NCBI RefSeq assembly: GCF_900473935.1 | Contig: NZ_UCNN01000019.1 | Location: forward strand, 1 to 64,000 | Length of the DNA: 64,000 nucleotides | Reading direction: 5' to 3' | Source of the DNA: Synechococcus sp. UW105 | GTDB lineage: Bacteria; Cyanobacteriota; Cyanobacteriia; PCC-6307; Cyanobiaceae | Shown here: piece after piece, positions 38,264 through 46,922 of the stretch | Layout of the letters: every line of letters starts with the position of its first letter | Position numbering within the stretch: the stretch's first letter is position 1 | Notes under the pieces: generated by a model | Told to the model about the DNA's origin: nothing | The model's input: the letters and a program-made list of their open reading frames with translations, nothing else | Database searches by the model: none | Position numbers and translations under genes: made by a program

Positions 38264-39213
38264 ATCACCTGGGTCAGAGGACTGTGGCCAATGGCCAGTG
38301 CGGTCACAAGCATGCCGAGCACCAGGAAGGGTTGAGCGCTGGCCTGATACTTCACGTCGAACTCGACCGGATCACGCAGAAGCCAGATGTCCTGAAATGT
38401 GATCTGGGGAACGATGAGAAGCACAAGCAGCACTGCTGCGAAATGCTGTCCGATCGCGATCAGAACGGCAACCATCAGCAACTGGAAGACATCAATCATC
38501 CCGGCGCTGATCCAGCTGGCACGTTTGATGCCGAACACCACAGGAAGAGACTGGAGGCCAAGAGCCCGATCGCCTTCGACGCTCTTGAAATCATTGACAA
38601 CGGCAATGCCGAGGCCGGCCAGGCTGTAGGCGAGGGTGAGCAGGGCGGTGGCCCAGGTGAGTTGACCGAACAGAGCCTGGCCTGCCCACCAGGGCAATGC
38701 GATGTAACTGGCTCCAAGGGCGTAGTTCCCAAGCCAGCCGTTTTGCTTCAGTTTCAGTGGTGGGGCTGAGTAGATGAAGCTCACAAAGGAGCCGCCAAGG
38801 GCGAGCAGAAAGACCACGGGCGTGGTGTGCCCGGCCCAGAGGTCAAGGCCATAAGCAACGCCGAGGCCCGCGAGCAGCAGCAGCCAGATTTGAACCTTTA
38901 CCTGGAACAGCGGGATCGCTCCACTTGGAATGGGCCGGTAGGGCTCATTGATCGCGTCGATCTCGCGGTCGTAGTAGTCGTTGATCGTCTGGGTGTAGCC
39001 GGCCAGAAGAGGGCCGCTCATCAGCATGCAGGCGATCGCTGCGGCCAGATGGTCAAGACGCCATTGGTAGTTGCCACTTGCAGCGGCACCGCAGACAACA
39101 CCCCAGATCAGGGGAATCCAGGTGACGGGCTTCATCAGCTGCAAGCGCAGCTTCCAGATGTTGGAGGTGCCACTGGCACCTTTCATGCCAAGCAGTTGAC
39201 GGGCGTCACTCAC
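38260..39213 (-). CDS. chlG: Chlorophyll synthase
   Basis: A 317-residue UbiA-type prenyltransferase with about nine membrane helices. The prenyl-diphosphate-binding motif QTINDYYDREIDAINEP (residues 95-111) and the second Asp-rich motif VVNDFKSVEGDRALGLQSLP are intact, and the N-terminal QLMKPVTWIPLIWGVVCGAAAS is typical of ChlG. It esterifies chlorophyllide with phytyl/geranylgeranyl diphosphate in thylakoid membranes, the last step of chlorophyll synthesis. Overlaps the PBP gene by 4 bases; a DUF2862 gene is immediately upstream. Confidence 0.97.
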   Translation of the reverse strand: MSDARQLLGMKGASGTSNIWKLRLQLMKPVTWIPLIWGVVCGAAASGNYQWRLDHLAAAIACMLMSGPLLAGYTQTINDYYDREIDAINEPYRPIPSGAIPLFQVKVQIWLLLLAGLGVAYGLDLWAGHTTPVVFLLALGGSFVSFIYSAPPLKLKQNGWLGNYALGASYIALPWWAGQALFGQLTWATALLTLAYSLAGLGIAVVNDFKSVEGDRALGLQSLPVVFGIKRASWISAGMIDVFQLLMVAVLIAIGQHFAAVLLVLLIVPQITFQDIWLLRDPVEFDVKYQASAQPFLVLGMLVTALAIGHSPLTQVM

Positions 39214-39224
39214 AGCCTGAGGCC

Positions 39225-39437
39225 TCAGGCTGCAGCAATTTCGTCGTCGAAGAACCAGCAGGTGGTGCCATTGCTGAGTTCCACCACAACACCGATGCCC
39301 TGGCCATCGACGGTGCGGAAATCGACGACTTCGCCACTCGCATCCTTTTGGAGCAGCTCGACGAGGGTGGTTGGGATGCGGTCACGAACGCGGGTGACCC
39401 GAACCTTGGAGCCGATGTTGATCGCCGCCTGGGACAT
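39225..39437 (-). CDS. DUF2862 family protein
   Basis: A 70-residue protein starting MSQAAINIGSKVRVTRVRDRIP. It is a small beta-barrel-like domain (VVDFRTVDGQGIGVVVELSNGTTCWFFDDEI) that fits DUF2862, conserved in cyanobacteria next to chlG. Upstream in-frame residues (from 39503) are probably not translated because they would overlap hisF. It lies 11 bases before chlG on the same strand, so it is likely co-transcribed; the function is unknown. Confidence 0.75.
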   Translation of the reverse strand: MSQAAINIGSKVRVTRVRDRIPTTLVELLQKDASGEVVDFRTVDGQGIGVVVELSNGTTCWFFDDEIAAA

Positions 39438-39501
39438 GGCCTGCAAGGCTTGGAAAGTGGGCGTCACCCTAACAGCCGCCTCGTGATCTCCTTTCGTTGT
39501 C

Positions 39502-40287
39502 ATGGTCGCCCTTCGCCTGATCCCTTGCCTTGATGTGGCCGAAGGCCGTGTGGTGAAAGGTGTGAATTTTGTGGGACTTCGCGATGCCGGAGACCCGGTG
39601 GAGCTGGCTTGCCGTTACAGCCAAGCTGGAGCGGATGAACTGGTGTTTCTCGATATCGCTGCCAGTCATCAGGGCAGGGCCACGTTGGTGGACATGGTGC
39701 GGCGCACAGCAGAGGAGGTGACGATTCCCTTCACGGTTGGAGGGGGGATCTCGTCCGTAGACGGCATCACAGAGTTGCTGCGGGCCGGAGCCGACAAGGT
39801 CAGTCTCAATTCCTCGGCGGTGCGTGATCCAGAGCTTGTGGCGCGTGGCGCCGACCGCTTCGGCTGCCAATGCATCGTGGTGGCGATCGATGCAAGGAGA
39901 CGTGAGCAGGGCACTGATGGCTGGGATGTGTTCGTGAAGGGAGGTCGGGAGAACACCGGCCTTGATGTGGTGGCTTGGGCGCGTCGTGTGGCGGAGTTGG
40001 GCGCTGGTGAGATCTTGCTCACCTCGATGGATGGTGATGGCACCCAGGCCGGTTATGACCTGACGCTCACAAGGGCTGTGGCCCAGGCGGTGCCGGTACC
40101 GGTGATCGCGTCCGGTGGGGCTGGCTGTTTGGATCACATCGCCGCGGCTTTGGATCACGGGCCGGAGGGGGGGCAGGCGTCGGCGGCCCTGTTGGCTTCG
40201 CTCTTGCATGACGGCGTGCTCACCGTGGAGGAGATCAAGCAAGACCTGCTGCAGCGGGGCATGACCATCCGCCCTGCGCAGGCTTGA
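39502..40287 (+). CDS. hisF: Imidazole glycerol phosphate synthase, cyclase subunit
   Basis: A 261-residue TIM barrel. The catalytic D ([14 protein letters not shown]) and the phosphate-binding loops VGGGISS and [27 protein letters not shown] and ASGGAG are in order. HisF uses ammonia from HisH to convert PRFAR to imidazole glycerol phosphate and AICAR in histidine synthesis. Length and motifs are normal. The start (ATG) is divergent from the DUF2862/chlG operon. Confidence 0.98.
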   Translation: MVALRLIPCLDVAEGRVVKGVNFVGLRDAGDPVELACRYSQAGADELVFLDIAASHQGRATLVDMVRRTAEEVTIPFTVGGGISSVDGITELLRAGADKVSLNSSAVRDPELVARGADRFGCQCIVVAIDARRREQGTDGWDVFVKGGRENTGLDVVAWARRVAELGAGEILLTSMDGDGTQAGYDLTLTRAVAQAVPVPVIASGGAGCLDHIAAALDHGPEGGQASAALLASLLHDGVLTVEEIKQDLLQRGMTIRPAQA

Positions 40288-40326
40288 GCGTCTTCTCTAA
40301 AGTTTCAACAAGTTCCTGAAAAGGTT

Positions 40327-40572
40327 GTGGTTGATGGATCCACCGGCTTTCCACCTGATGGGGTGCCTTTAATTGCCCATCAATGGATGCTCCCGCTGGG
40401 ATTGCTCAGTTCTGTTGTGGTGGTTGGCTTGGTGGTTTGGGCTCTGAAATTGATGCAGTCCGCGATTGATCAGAGCGAGTTTTCGTTAATGCTGGCTGGA
40501 TGTTTGGTGTGTTCGGCCGCTGTTGGGCTCGCGTTGGTGATGGTGATGACCCTCAACGGTCTGCCGGTTTGA
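40327..40572 (+). CDS. Small membrane protein between hisF and ubiE
   Basis: An 81-residue protein (GTG start; an in-frame ATG at 40387 is an alternative) with two transmembrane segments (PLGLLSSVVVVGLVVWALKL and LAGCLVCSAAVGLALVMVM). It starts 39 bases after hisF and ends 4 bases before ubiE, so it belongs to that operon. I recognise no family. Confidence 0.55.
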   Translation: MVDGSTGFPPDGVPLIAHQWMLPLGLLSSVVVVGLVVWALKLMQSAIDQSEFSLMLAGCLVCSAAVGLALVMVMTLNGLPV

Positions 40573-40576
40573 ACGG

Positions 40577-41284
40577 ATGGATGTGAAACCTGGAGATGCC
40601 GCTGCCGTTGAGCAGCTTTTCAATGATGTGGCGCCTCGCTACGACCGCTTCAATGATCTGCTCAGCCTCGGCCTGCACAGGCAGTGGAAGCGTCAGCTGA
40701 TCGCCTGGCTGCGACCGTGTGAGGGAGAACGCTGGTTGGATCTCTGTTGCGGCACCGGTGATCTGGCACTGGCGTTAGCCAGAACGGTTCGGCCCAGTGG
40801 GGAGGTCGTGGGCCTTGATGCTGCCGGGGCGCCATTGGAACTGGCGGAGGAGCGCCGTTCTGTTGAGCCCTGGCTGAATGTTGAGTGGCTGCAAGGTGAT
40901 GCCATGGCCACGGCTCTTCCTGACGCCAGTTTTGATGGTGTTGTGATGGCCTATGGCCTGCGCAACCTTGCTGATGCCGGAGCAGGCCTAGCGGAAATGC
41001 ACCGTTTGCTTAAGCCGGAGGGTCGGGCTGGGGTTCTCGACTTCAACCGTTTGCCCGAGGCCAGCTGGTCTGCTGCTTTTCAACGTCAGTACCTGCGCCG
41101 CGTGGTGGTACCAGCGGCGGCCCTGGCCAATCTGGAGCCCCAGTATGCATATCTCGAGGCAAGCCTTGAACGTTTTGCGAGCGGCGCTGAGCAGGAAGCG
41201 ATGGCAAGGGAAGCTGGCTTTGCTTCGGCACGACACAGGCCACTGATGGCAGGCCAGATGGGTGTGCTTTTACTGCAAGCCTGA
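40577..41284 (+). CDS. ubiE/menG: Demethyl(phyllo)quinone methyltransferase
   Basis: A 235-residue SAM-dependent methyltransferase. N-terminal FNDVAPRYDRFNDLLSLGLHRQWK is the UbiE signature 1; SAM motif I is WLDLCCGTGDLALALA; then MAYGLRNLADAGAGLAEMHRLLKPEGR is signature 2. In cyanobacteria it methylates 2-phytyl-1,4-naphthoquinol in phylloquinone synthesis (photosystem I cofactor). Length and all motifs are intact. Confidence 0.95.
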   Translation: MDVKPGDAAAVEQLFNDVAPRYDRFNDLLSLGLHRQWKRQLIAWLRPCEGERWLDLCCGTGDLALALARTVRPSGEVVGLDAAGAPLELAEERRSVEPWLNVEWLQGDAMATALPDASFDGVVMAYGLRNLADAGAGLAEMHRLLKPEGRAGVLDFNRLPEASWSAAFQRQYLRRVVVPAAALANLEPQYAYLEASLERFASGAEQEAMAREAGFASARHRPLMAGQMGVLLLQA

Positions 41285-41361
41285 GCCGGGCCAGATCGCC
41301 GACCGCTTGCGATCAGGGCGCCAGGGAGATTAGAAAGAAAACCTTAAGACGCAGAAATGTG

Positions 41362-41712
41362 ATGGCCTTCCCGCTTCCCTCTCTGCTGGCCTCGATCGAG
41401 GATCTGTTGCTCGAGGTGCAGTGGTTGGACGGGATGATCCTGGTCACCGATGCCCAGCGGGCCACGTTCGTGTCGTTTTCCCAGGTGGATCCAGTGCTGC
41501 GCCGTCTGAGGGCCCGGCCTAAGGGCATGGAAGTGGCGGAGAAGCTCTGCATGTCGCTGTTGGAATCCCATGGCAAGGCAGTCTCCAAGCCTGTCTTGGT
41601 GTTTCAGGGCGATGGCAGTTTCTGGCTGGGAATGATGAGCCCGAGCCGAAGTAATCCGCATCGTCATCACGCCATTGCCCATCTGCATCGCTGCTTGGCT
41701 CAGAGCGGTTGA
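41362..41712 (+). CDS. Conserved-type hypothetical protein
   Basis: A 116-residue soluble protein starting MAFPLPSLLASIEDLLLEVQ. It continues with a beta-rich portion (WLDGMILVTDAQRATFVSFSQVDPVLRRLRARP) and ends with a histidine-rich helix (HRHHAIAHLHRCL). I recall similar small proteins in picocyanobacteria but no function. It is the last gene before the integrated element. Confidence 0.5.
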   Translation: MAFPLPSLLASIEDLLLEVQWLDGMILVTDAQRATFVSFSQVDPVLRRLRARPKGMEVAEKLCMSLLESHGKAVSKPVLVFQGDGSFWLGMMSPSRSNPHRHHAIAHLHRCLAQSG

Positions 41713-41968
41713 TGCAGGGCTTGTTAAAGCAATGGCTGGCACTCTTTTGGCTTGAAAAGAATGCAGTCGTCAAGCTTTTCAATCGATCAGTTCGATCGCT
41801 TTGGGGTTTTGCCTTCTGATCGAAACAGATGCGAAGCAGTGCTTATTGAAGGCTTATTGAACTTAGTGATTGGGTCTCTTCCTTTTTGAGCACAGAGCGA
41901 AGGCCAAGTCTCAATCAGGTTGATGACCTAGAAACTTGCACATATCGACCGTCTGCCCTCATCTGCTG

Positions 41969-42037
41969 ATGACGAGCCCTGCCCCGATTCATTTCCAGGA
42001 CATCAGTGCATTAGTCCAGTTGCAGCAGTGGGTTTGA
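41969..42037 (+). pseudogene. glyQ': Displaced 5' remnant of glyQ
   Basis: An ATG-led frame reading MTSPAPIHFQDI followed by a short unrelated tail and TGA. The HFQDI part matches the first residues of the working GlyQ ([10 protein letters not shown]), and the DNA TTCCAGGACATCA is identical in both places. This is the original glyQ start, cut off from the gene body by insertion of the 5.6-kb element. Confidence 0.8.
41993..42005. repeat. Left att copy of the glyQ-integrated element
   Basis: TTCCAGGACATCA, identical to 47630-47642. It is the 13-nt direct repeat bounding the element and lies inside glyQ codons 8-13. Confidence 0.8.
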
Positions 42038-42041
42038 AGGT

Positions 42042-42060
42042 CTGTCCAACTTTGTCCAAC
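42042..42060. promoter_or_regulatory. Left-end GTCCAAC repeats (putative recombinase arm sites)
   Basis: Two direct GTCCAAC copies (42044-42050, 42054-42060), the first within CTGTCCAACTTT, which recurs at the right end at 47579-47590. A third, degenerate inverted GTTGGAT follows at about 42068. They start 37 bases inside the left att copy. Confidence 0.5.
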
Positions 42061-42092
42061 CTCGATAGGTTGGATGAAGAGTCTCTATTGGT

Positions 42093-43631
42093 TTGCCAAA
42101 GCTCGTAGTCGGAGAAGACGGAAAGCCAGTGAGGCACAGCGTTCTTGGTGGAAGAGCGCAGATAGTCAAATTCGACAGACAACCAGATGTCTTTGTCTAT
42201 CGCCAGCTAATCAAGGGTTCGAAGTCCTACTACCACCAGCAACTCTCAGCGCTGGACGTGAACAGTGCTCTTAGAGAGGCGGAGGACGTCTTCCTAAGGC
42301 TCCAAAGCGAGCTGGAGGTAGATGGCACCAAGAAGCTCAGTTCAATGCCTTTAGAGGACGTTCTGAAGGGTTGGATACGAGTCAAAGAAGGGAAGCAGTC
42401 CGCTGGATTGATAGGGGAAGACGCATTGCGTGGTTGTGTTGCTCATCTAATGGGCTCAATTAAGGAGTATTTGCTGACATACAAGAAGCTAAACAAGGTT
42501 GCTGACTTAAAGAAAGACACTTATATGGACTATGTGAATTGGCGTATGACTGAGGGTTGGAAGAAGTCCAATGTCAGCGGTAAACCCAGTCCAGTAAAGG
42601 AAAGTACGGTGAAGCGTGACTTGACTCACCTAAAGGATTGGTATCAAAACTATCTAATTCCTAGAGGTTATGTCGATTCGATGCCAACTCTGGAGAGGAT
42701 TGTCATCCGACAAGATCAATTAGATGCTAATCCTCCTATCCCATTGTCACCAGACTGGACATTAATCCACAATTATCTGAAGACTTGGGCGGAAGATGGA
42801 GCATCTCACCCTAATCCTCGGGTTGAGTATTGGCGTCAGTTGTTTAGACACTTCTGCCTTATCTCGTATAACGCTGGCACACGTCCCAAGGAATTGGTGG
42901 GGAAGATAGAGAAGCAGAGGCAACCCACTGCTGATGGTTCATATGTCATCAAAGAAGTCTTGAAAGGAGGGTTGCGTTGGGATGACGTAACTGTCGAGAT
43001 GGCAACACATAAAGCAGAGAGTGGCAAAGAGTTTGAAGTTGCTGAAGCGACTTTGCACATCCGATATACAAAGACTGGTGTCCCTCGTGATGTCCCTTGC
43101 AACACTGGTGCCTTCTTTATTCGTTGGCGCGAATTCTGTAATGAATGGCGGAAGAGGAATGGATTCTCTCCTTTGAAATCAACTGACTACATTTTCTTTA
43201 ACCCCAATAGTGGTAAGCCATATACATACACACAATTCACTAATGCTTGGAATGCAATGCGTACAGCGTTAGCAGATAAGCTTTCGCCCATTCGTTCTGA
43301 GCAAAAATACACTATGTACAGTATGCGTTCTTCCTACATAACCAATCAGATTGATGAAGGTAAAGATGTCTATTTGGTTAAGCAGCTGACTGGACATTCA
43401 CTTGAAATCCTTGTGAGGCACTACGACAGAAGCAATGTCAAGCGTAGGAGTGCAGAAGCAACGGCAAGGAGTTATGCCAAACAGAAGAAGAATGATAAGT
43501 CAATTGACTTAGAATCACTTGGAGAGGTAGTGAGCAAATCCCAGCAACAGCAACGGGTTACGGCAATTAGCGATACTAACAAGCGTGCTGCTGCTAGGTG
43601 TAAAGCTGGCAGCAAGCTCAGCACTAAGTAA
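42093..43631 (+). CDS. int: Tyrosine recombinase/integrase
   Basis: A 512-residue site-specific recombinase (TTG start). Catalytic residues are visible: R264 (SYNAGTRPKELVG), K327 (IRYTKTG), the box-II R412 (YSMRSSYITNQ), H435 (LTGHSLEI) and nucleophile Y444 (VRHYDRSN). Residues 30-200 form the arm-binding and core-binding region, and a basic, Lys/Gln-rich tail ends the protein. It would integrate and excise the element at glyQ. It is the first gene inside the left end, reading inward, and is AT-rich. The intact active site suggests recent activity. Confidence 0.95.
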   Translation: MPKLVVGEDGKPVRHSVLGGRAQIVKFDRQPDVFVYRQLIKGSKSYYHQQLSALDVNSALREAEDVFLRLQSELEVDGTKKLSSMPLEDVLKGWIRVKEGKQSAGLIGEDALRGCVAHLMGSIKEYLLTYKKLNKVADLKKDTYMDYVNWRMTEGWKKSNVSGKPSPVKESTVKRDLTHLKDWYQNYLIPRGYVDSMPTLERIVIRQDQLDANPPIPLSPDWTLIHNYLKTWAEDGASHPNPRVEYWRQLFRHFCLISYNAGTRPKELVGKIEKQRQPTADGSYVIKEVLKGGLRWDDVTVEMATHKAESGKEFEVAEATLHIRYTKTGVPRDVPCNTGAFFIRWREFCNEWRKRNGFSPLKSTDYIFFNPNSGKPYTYTQFTNAWNAMRTALADKLSPIRSEQKYTMYSMRSSYITNQIDEGKDVYLVKQLTGHSLEILVRHYDRSNVKRRSAEATARSYAKQKKNDKSIDLESLGEVVSKSQQQQRVTAISDTNKRAAARCKAGSKLSTK

Positions 43632-43744
43632 CTACCAAGTAGCACAAGTCTTGTATGGCAATTGACAAACTGTCATATCAAGTTACGCGTATTGATTATA
43701 TCAGTGTATGATGCTCAAGGGGATGAAGCTTTGACAAGCAAGAG

Positions 43745-44227
43745 TCAGTTGTTGCGGTACATACCGTCTTCAATATCAGCCCAAAGCTTTCTGTCTTTCT
43801 CTGGAATCTCGTTGAAGTCAGAAGGGTTGGTGCATCTTCTGTTTGCACCACGTACAAAGCAATATCTTTGTATTGGCGTTGATGCTTCTCTTCTGTCTTC
43901 CCGTTGCTTTGCATCTGGAAGTCTGACTGAATGGAATCCATAAGTCTTGACTAGATAATCCCACATTCCACTCCAATCAATAAACATTCTTCCGAAGTCT
44001 CGAAGTAATTTGAATTGCACGTTCCTCGATATGCGGAAGACGTTATTCCAAAGGTAGTTTTCGATTGCTTTTAGTTCTGTTTTTCCCATATCTCTTCCTA
44101 CATATTTTGTCTCATTCAAGTCAAATTGCTCTTCAACCAGCTTTGAACATACCCATCCTATTTCAAACTCTGACATCCCAGCACCTCTGAGCTTCTCAGC
44201 AAATGATGACTGTGGAAGTTCTTGCAT
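43745..44227 (-). CDS. Hypothetical protein of the glyQ element
   Basis: A 160-residue protein starting MQELPQSSFAEKLRGAGMSEFEIGWVCSKLVEEQFD. It has an amphipathic helical N-terminal half, which could be a small helical DNA- or protein-binding module, and a C-terminal region with KTYGFHSVRLPDAKQRED and several aromatic residues. No family is recognised. It is the only gene besides the lipoprotein on the minus strand of the element, and it is divergent from the coiled-coil gene with a 40-base gap. Confidence 0.55.
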   Translation of the reverse strand: MQELPQSSFAEKLRGAGMSEFEIGWVCSKLVEEQFDLNETKYVGRDMGKTELKAIENYLWNNVFRISRNVQFKLLRDFGRMFIDWSGMWDYLVKTYGFHSVRLPDAKQREDRREASTPIQRYCFVRGANRRCTNPSDFNEIPEKDRKLWADIEDGMYRNN

Positions 44228-44267
44228 AACTGTTGGACGGCTTCCTTAAATCTATATCAAAGAATCA

Positions 44268-45389
44268 ATGACAACTAACAAATTCAATGCATCTAAGCGT
44301 CTCGGTGCTGTGGGTGCTTCTCTTCTTCAATACTTTCCAATCAAGAGGTTTCGATTCGACACCTCGCGTCATCCAGTTATCCAGTCACCCCAGCGCTGTA
44401 ACTCATCAGTTGCTGCCCTTCTGTCCTTCCAAGAGGTGCAGATGGTTGAAGGACTTACTAACTACCTTGAATGTGAAGAGAGAGAAGCAATTCGAATCGC
44501 TCTCTATGAGGCATCTAGGAGCGCCTCTAATGCCTCAGAAATACTTATTAGACGCGCTAAGTCTGGAAGCAAAGAACAAGGGCATACAGCACGTTCTAAG
44601 AAGCAGCGTTGGAATTTGGCTAGGGATGAGAAAGACTCTTTGTTGAGTGCTTCTAAGCAGCTAAAGATTACTGACAAGGAATTTGTACGGTTTGCCATTA
44701 TCCGTTTGTCTAGAGGAATCCACGACGGTTCAATTACTCACCTAACTGATTCCAAGATGCGTAGTCAGATGGAATTATTTAGGGATTGGAGTAAGACACA
44801 CGATGGTGCTCCTTCGAAACTTACCCGCCTTAAGAAGGCAGCACAATCTTCTTGGGATGACATTGAAGATATGTATGAGGCAGAGGGTGAGTGGATGGAA
44901 CAAGTCAAGGAATTACGCCGTCTTTATAGAAGCGATAGTCCAGCAGCTACTAATGAAGAGATTGACATTTGGATTGAAGAATCACTATCTCCTACTCCCT
45001 TTGTGTTTGAGGATATGTTCCCAGAAGCTGTCCTTTCTGACTCTGAATGGATGATTATTGAGAAACAACTTTCTGATATGTGGGATGCGCTTGAGCACTA
45101 TCGGGTAGAGGAGAGACTCCTTCTTAAATTCAATAATGATTTGACGAACCTAACTGGTGAGTTGCTTGGAATTGAATATGATAAAGCTAAGCAAGAGATG
45201 GAGGAAGAAAGACGGAAGAGAACGAGACAGATGAATGAGGAGATTATGCCTCTTTGGAAAATACGCAAGCTCGAATGTCATAAAGTTAATAGCGAGTTTG
45301 TTAATAGGGAGAGAATCTCTGACTATATAGTCAATGCTTTAATCAATGACTTCTTCACTCCCTTCGCTGTGAAGCATTTCTGTCACTGA
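44268..45389 (+). CDS. Coiled-coil hypothetical protein of the glyQ element
   Basis: A 373-residue protein. The first 55 residues are of uncertain reality, and MVEGLTNYLECEEREAIRIALYEASRS (from 44442) is a credible alternative start. The segment EEREAIRIALYEASRSASNASEILIRRAKSG resembles a helical DNA-binding region, and a similar helix, DKEFVRFAIIRLSRGI, follows. Residues about 260-340 form a charged coiled coil (YDKAKQEMEEERRKRTRQMNEEIM). It may be the element's regulator or replication-associated protein, but I see no catalytic motif. Confidence 0.55.
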   Translation: MTTNKFNASKRLGAVGASLLQYFPIKRFRFDTSRHPVIQSPQRCNSSVAALLSFQEVQMVEGLTNYLECEEREAIRIALYEASRSASNASEILIRRAKSGSKEQGHTARSKKQRWNLARDEKDSLLSASKQLKITDKEFVRFAIIRLSRGIHDGSITHLTDSKMRSQMELFRDWSKTHDGAPSKLTRLKKAAQSSWDDIEDMYEAEGEWMEQVKELRRLYRSDSPAATNEEIDIWIEESLSPTPFVFEDMFPEAVLSDSEWMIIEKQLSDMWDALEHYRVEERLLLKFNNDLTNLTGELLGIEYDKAKQEMEEERRKRTRQMNEEIMPLWKIRKLECHKVNSEFVNRERISDYIVNALINDFFTPFAVKHFCH

Positions 45390-45791
45390 CTTCTGTGCCT
45401 TACCCTCCTACCACGTAGTGGGGAATGACAGTTAGTCAATTCCAACTGCATAAGACACAAATCAGTGAGAACCTAGTCTTGCTAAACCGAGCACGCGAAG
45501 CGTGGGAGGTTTCCCTAAAGGCATCAATACTTGTATTTATATATGTCTAGGTGAACGAATGAACGAGTGAGCGAAGCGAGCGAGTGAATGAGTGAACAGA
45601 CATCTTGTAATACATATATTGAACTACGGTTGTCTAATGACTTGATGACGTTAAAAGCTAAGTAAGTGATTGAGGTATTCAGAGGGTGGACTGACTGCCT
45701 CATTGCGTCCATAAGTGAAATATGTGCCAAGGGGATGGATGCCATTCATTCCTTAGTACATATCACTATTCATATTTACATCAAAGAACTA
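45390..45791. other. Non-coding stretch with iterons and mini-hairpins
   Basis: Between the coiled-coil gene and the cluster at 45792 lies a CACGC-GAA-GCGTG hairpin (45492-45504) and a 48-base run of 8-nt repeats with consensus RTGARCGA (45551-45598), itself containing GCGAAGC. It contains no convincing gene. It looks like a replication-origin or regulatory region of the element. Confidence 0.5.
45551..45598. repeat. Iteron-like 8-nt tandem repeats
   Basis: Units read GTGAACGA, ATGAACGA, GTGAGCGA, AGCGAGCGA, GTGAATGA, GTGAAC. The third and fourth units contain GCGAAGC, a sequence known to form an unusually stable DNA mini-hairpin and seen at phage replication origins. Confidence 0.75.
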
Positions 45792-46430
45792 ATGGCATAC
45801 ACAGTAACTCCAACATTTAATCAAGTAACTGGTGAGCAAGGAGACACAGAAGTGTCTACATCTCTGCATCACTCACCTCAATTCAAAGAGGATTCATTCA
45901 TTCAAGATGAAGCCTTTGAACCCTTTGAAGCGCACACTCCAATCCTTGATTCACTAAGTGGTGACAAGGCACAGAAGTTTGCTGACTCACTACTTCAATC
46001 TGGCAAGCAACTCACCAGCAGTGAGGTGTCTTTTATTCAGCAACAAGTATTCAATGCACCCAACAGTGATGACGAACAACGTCTTGCACGTCTCTTGGAT
46101 GCACGAGTAACTGGCAGCACTGAGGCACTAATGCCAGATGACTTCAGTCATTTGGGTATTGAGATGCCTAATCCAGATGCACCTAAGCCAGAGCAAATTG
46201 ATCAAATTATTCTTAGCAGTGAAGCCAAGCCAGACTCAGCAGTTGCTTCACTAGTTTTGAATTCAGATATTGGACAAGACAATGCTGCAGTTGTCGTAAA
46301 GCATCTTGCCTATCAAGTATTCGATGGACAGATGTCTTCTCAGCAAGCATATGCAAAAGCATATTCAAGTGGTGTTCCACATAATGAACTATATGCAGCT
46401 TTCAGTCGTCTTCAAGAGGTAATTGGTTGA
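45792..46430 (+). CDS. Hypothetical protein of the glyQ element (cluster gene 1)
   Basis: A 212-residue acidic, Gln/Ser/Asp-rich protein starting MAYTVTPTFNQVTGEQ. The C-terminal part (QQAYAKAYSSGVPHNELYAAFSRLQEVIG) is helical, the middle is low-complexity. No family is recognised. The upstream frame from 45666 is not preferred. Its TGA overlaps the ATG of the next gene, so the three genes 45792-46917 form a translationally coupled unit. Confidence 0.55.
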   Translation: MAYTVTPTFNQVTGEQGDTEVSTSLHHSPQFKEDSFIQDEAFEPFEAHTPILDSLSGDKAQKFADSLLQSGKQLTSSEVSFIQQQVFNAPNSDDEQRLARLLDARVTGSTEALMPDDFSHLGIEMPNPDAPKPEQIDQIILSSEAKPDSAVASLVLNSDIGQDNAAVVVKHLAYQVFDGQMSSQQAYAKAYSSGVPHNELYAAFSRLQEVIG

Positions 46431-46588
46431 TGGATAAGAAATCACGACAAGTACGTAGTCCCTTTGACTTCACAGAGGAACAACTAAAAGAGGCAGCAGT
46501 CCACTATGAACCAGTCAAAGTTGACCCAGACTTAGAGCGTCTAAAGAAATTACATCCCAACGAACTCTTCAAATATGGAGAGGAGTGA
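46430..46588 (+). CDS. Small coupled protein of the glyQ element (cluster gene 2)
   Basis: A 52-residue protein, MDKKSRQVRSPFDFTEEQ..., with a basic N-terminus and acidic helical remainder (DPDLERLKKLHPNELF). Start and stop each overlap the neighbouring genes by one base. Coupling on both sides is strong evidence that it is translated. Function unknown. Confidence 0.6.
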   Translation: MDKKSRQVRSPFDFTEEQLKEAAVHYEPVKVDPDLERLKKLHPNELFKYGEE

Positions 46589-46917
46589 TGCTGACTGTTA
46601 ATCGCTACGGGAATGTCACACCTTCAGCAATTCAATCCAATGGTGTAGTTGTGTCTACTCCAATCTATGTGGCACCTACAAAGGAGCAGAACAAACAGCT
46701 GCTCAATGCCGTACGTAATGTCGTAAGAGAAGGTACAGAGGACATAGAGGAGCAGCTAGGCATCAATGAGGAGTACCTCAGACACCTTTTGTTTAGTCGT
46801 AACGGAATACCAGAGCGTCTCCTTGTCAAGCTTCAAGCATTGACGGGTATAGATGTCGTCACTAGAGAGGACATTGAAAAGACGTACACCGACTGGTGTG
46901 ACTACCTTTTTGGCTGA
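46588..46917 (+). CDS. HTH-like protein of the glyQ element (cluster gene 3)
   Basis: A 109-residue protein starting MLTVNRYGNVTPSAIQ. Residues 38-95 (VRNVVREGTEDIEEQLGINEEYLRHLLFSRNGIPERLLVKLQALTGI) have the spacing of a Cro/CI-type helix-turn-helix or of a phage regulatory domain. It could be a DNA-binding regulator of the element. The ATG overlaps the previous stop. Confidence 0.55.
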   Translation: MLTVNRYGNVTPSAIQSNGVVVSTPIYVAPTKEQNKQLLNAVRNVVREGTEDIEEQLGINEEYLRHLLFSRNGIPERLLVKLQALTGIDVVTREDIEKTYTDWCDYLFG

Positions 46918-46922
46918 TTGAT

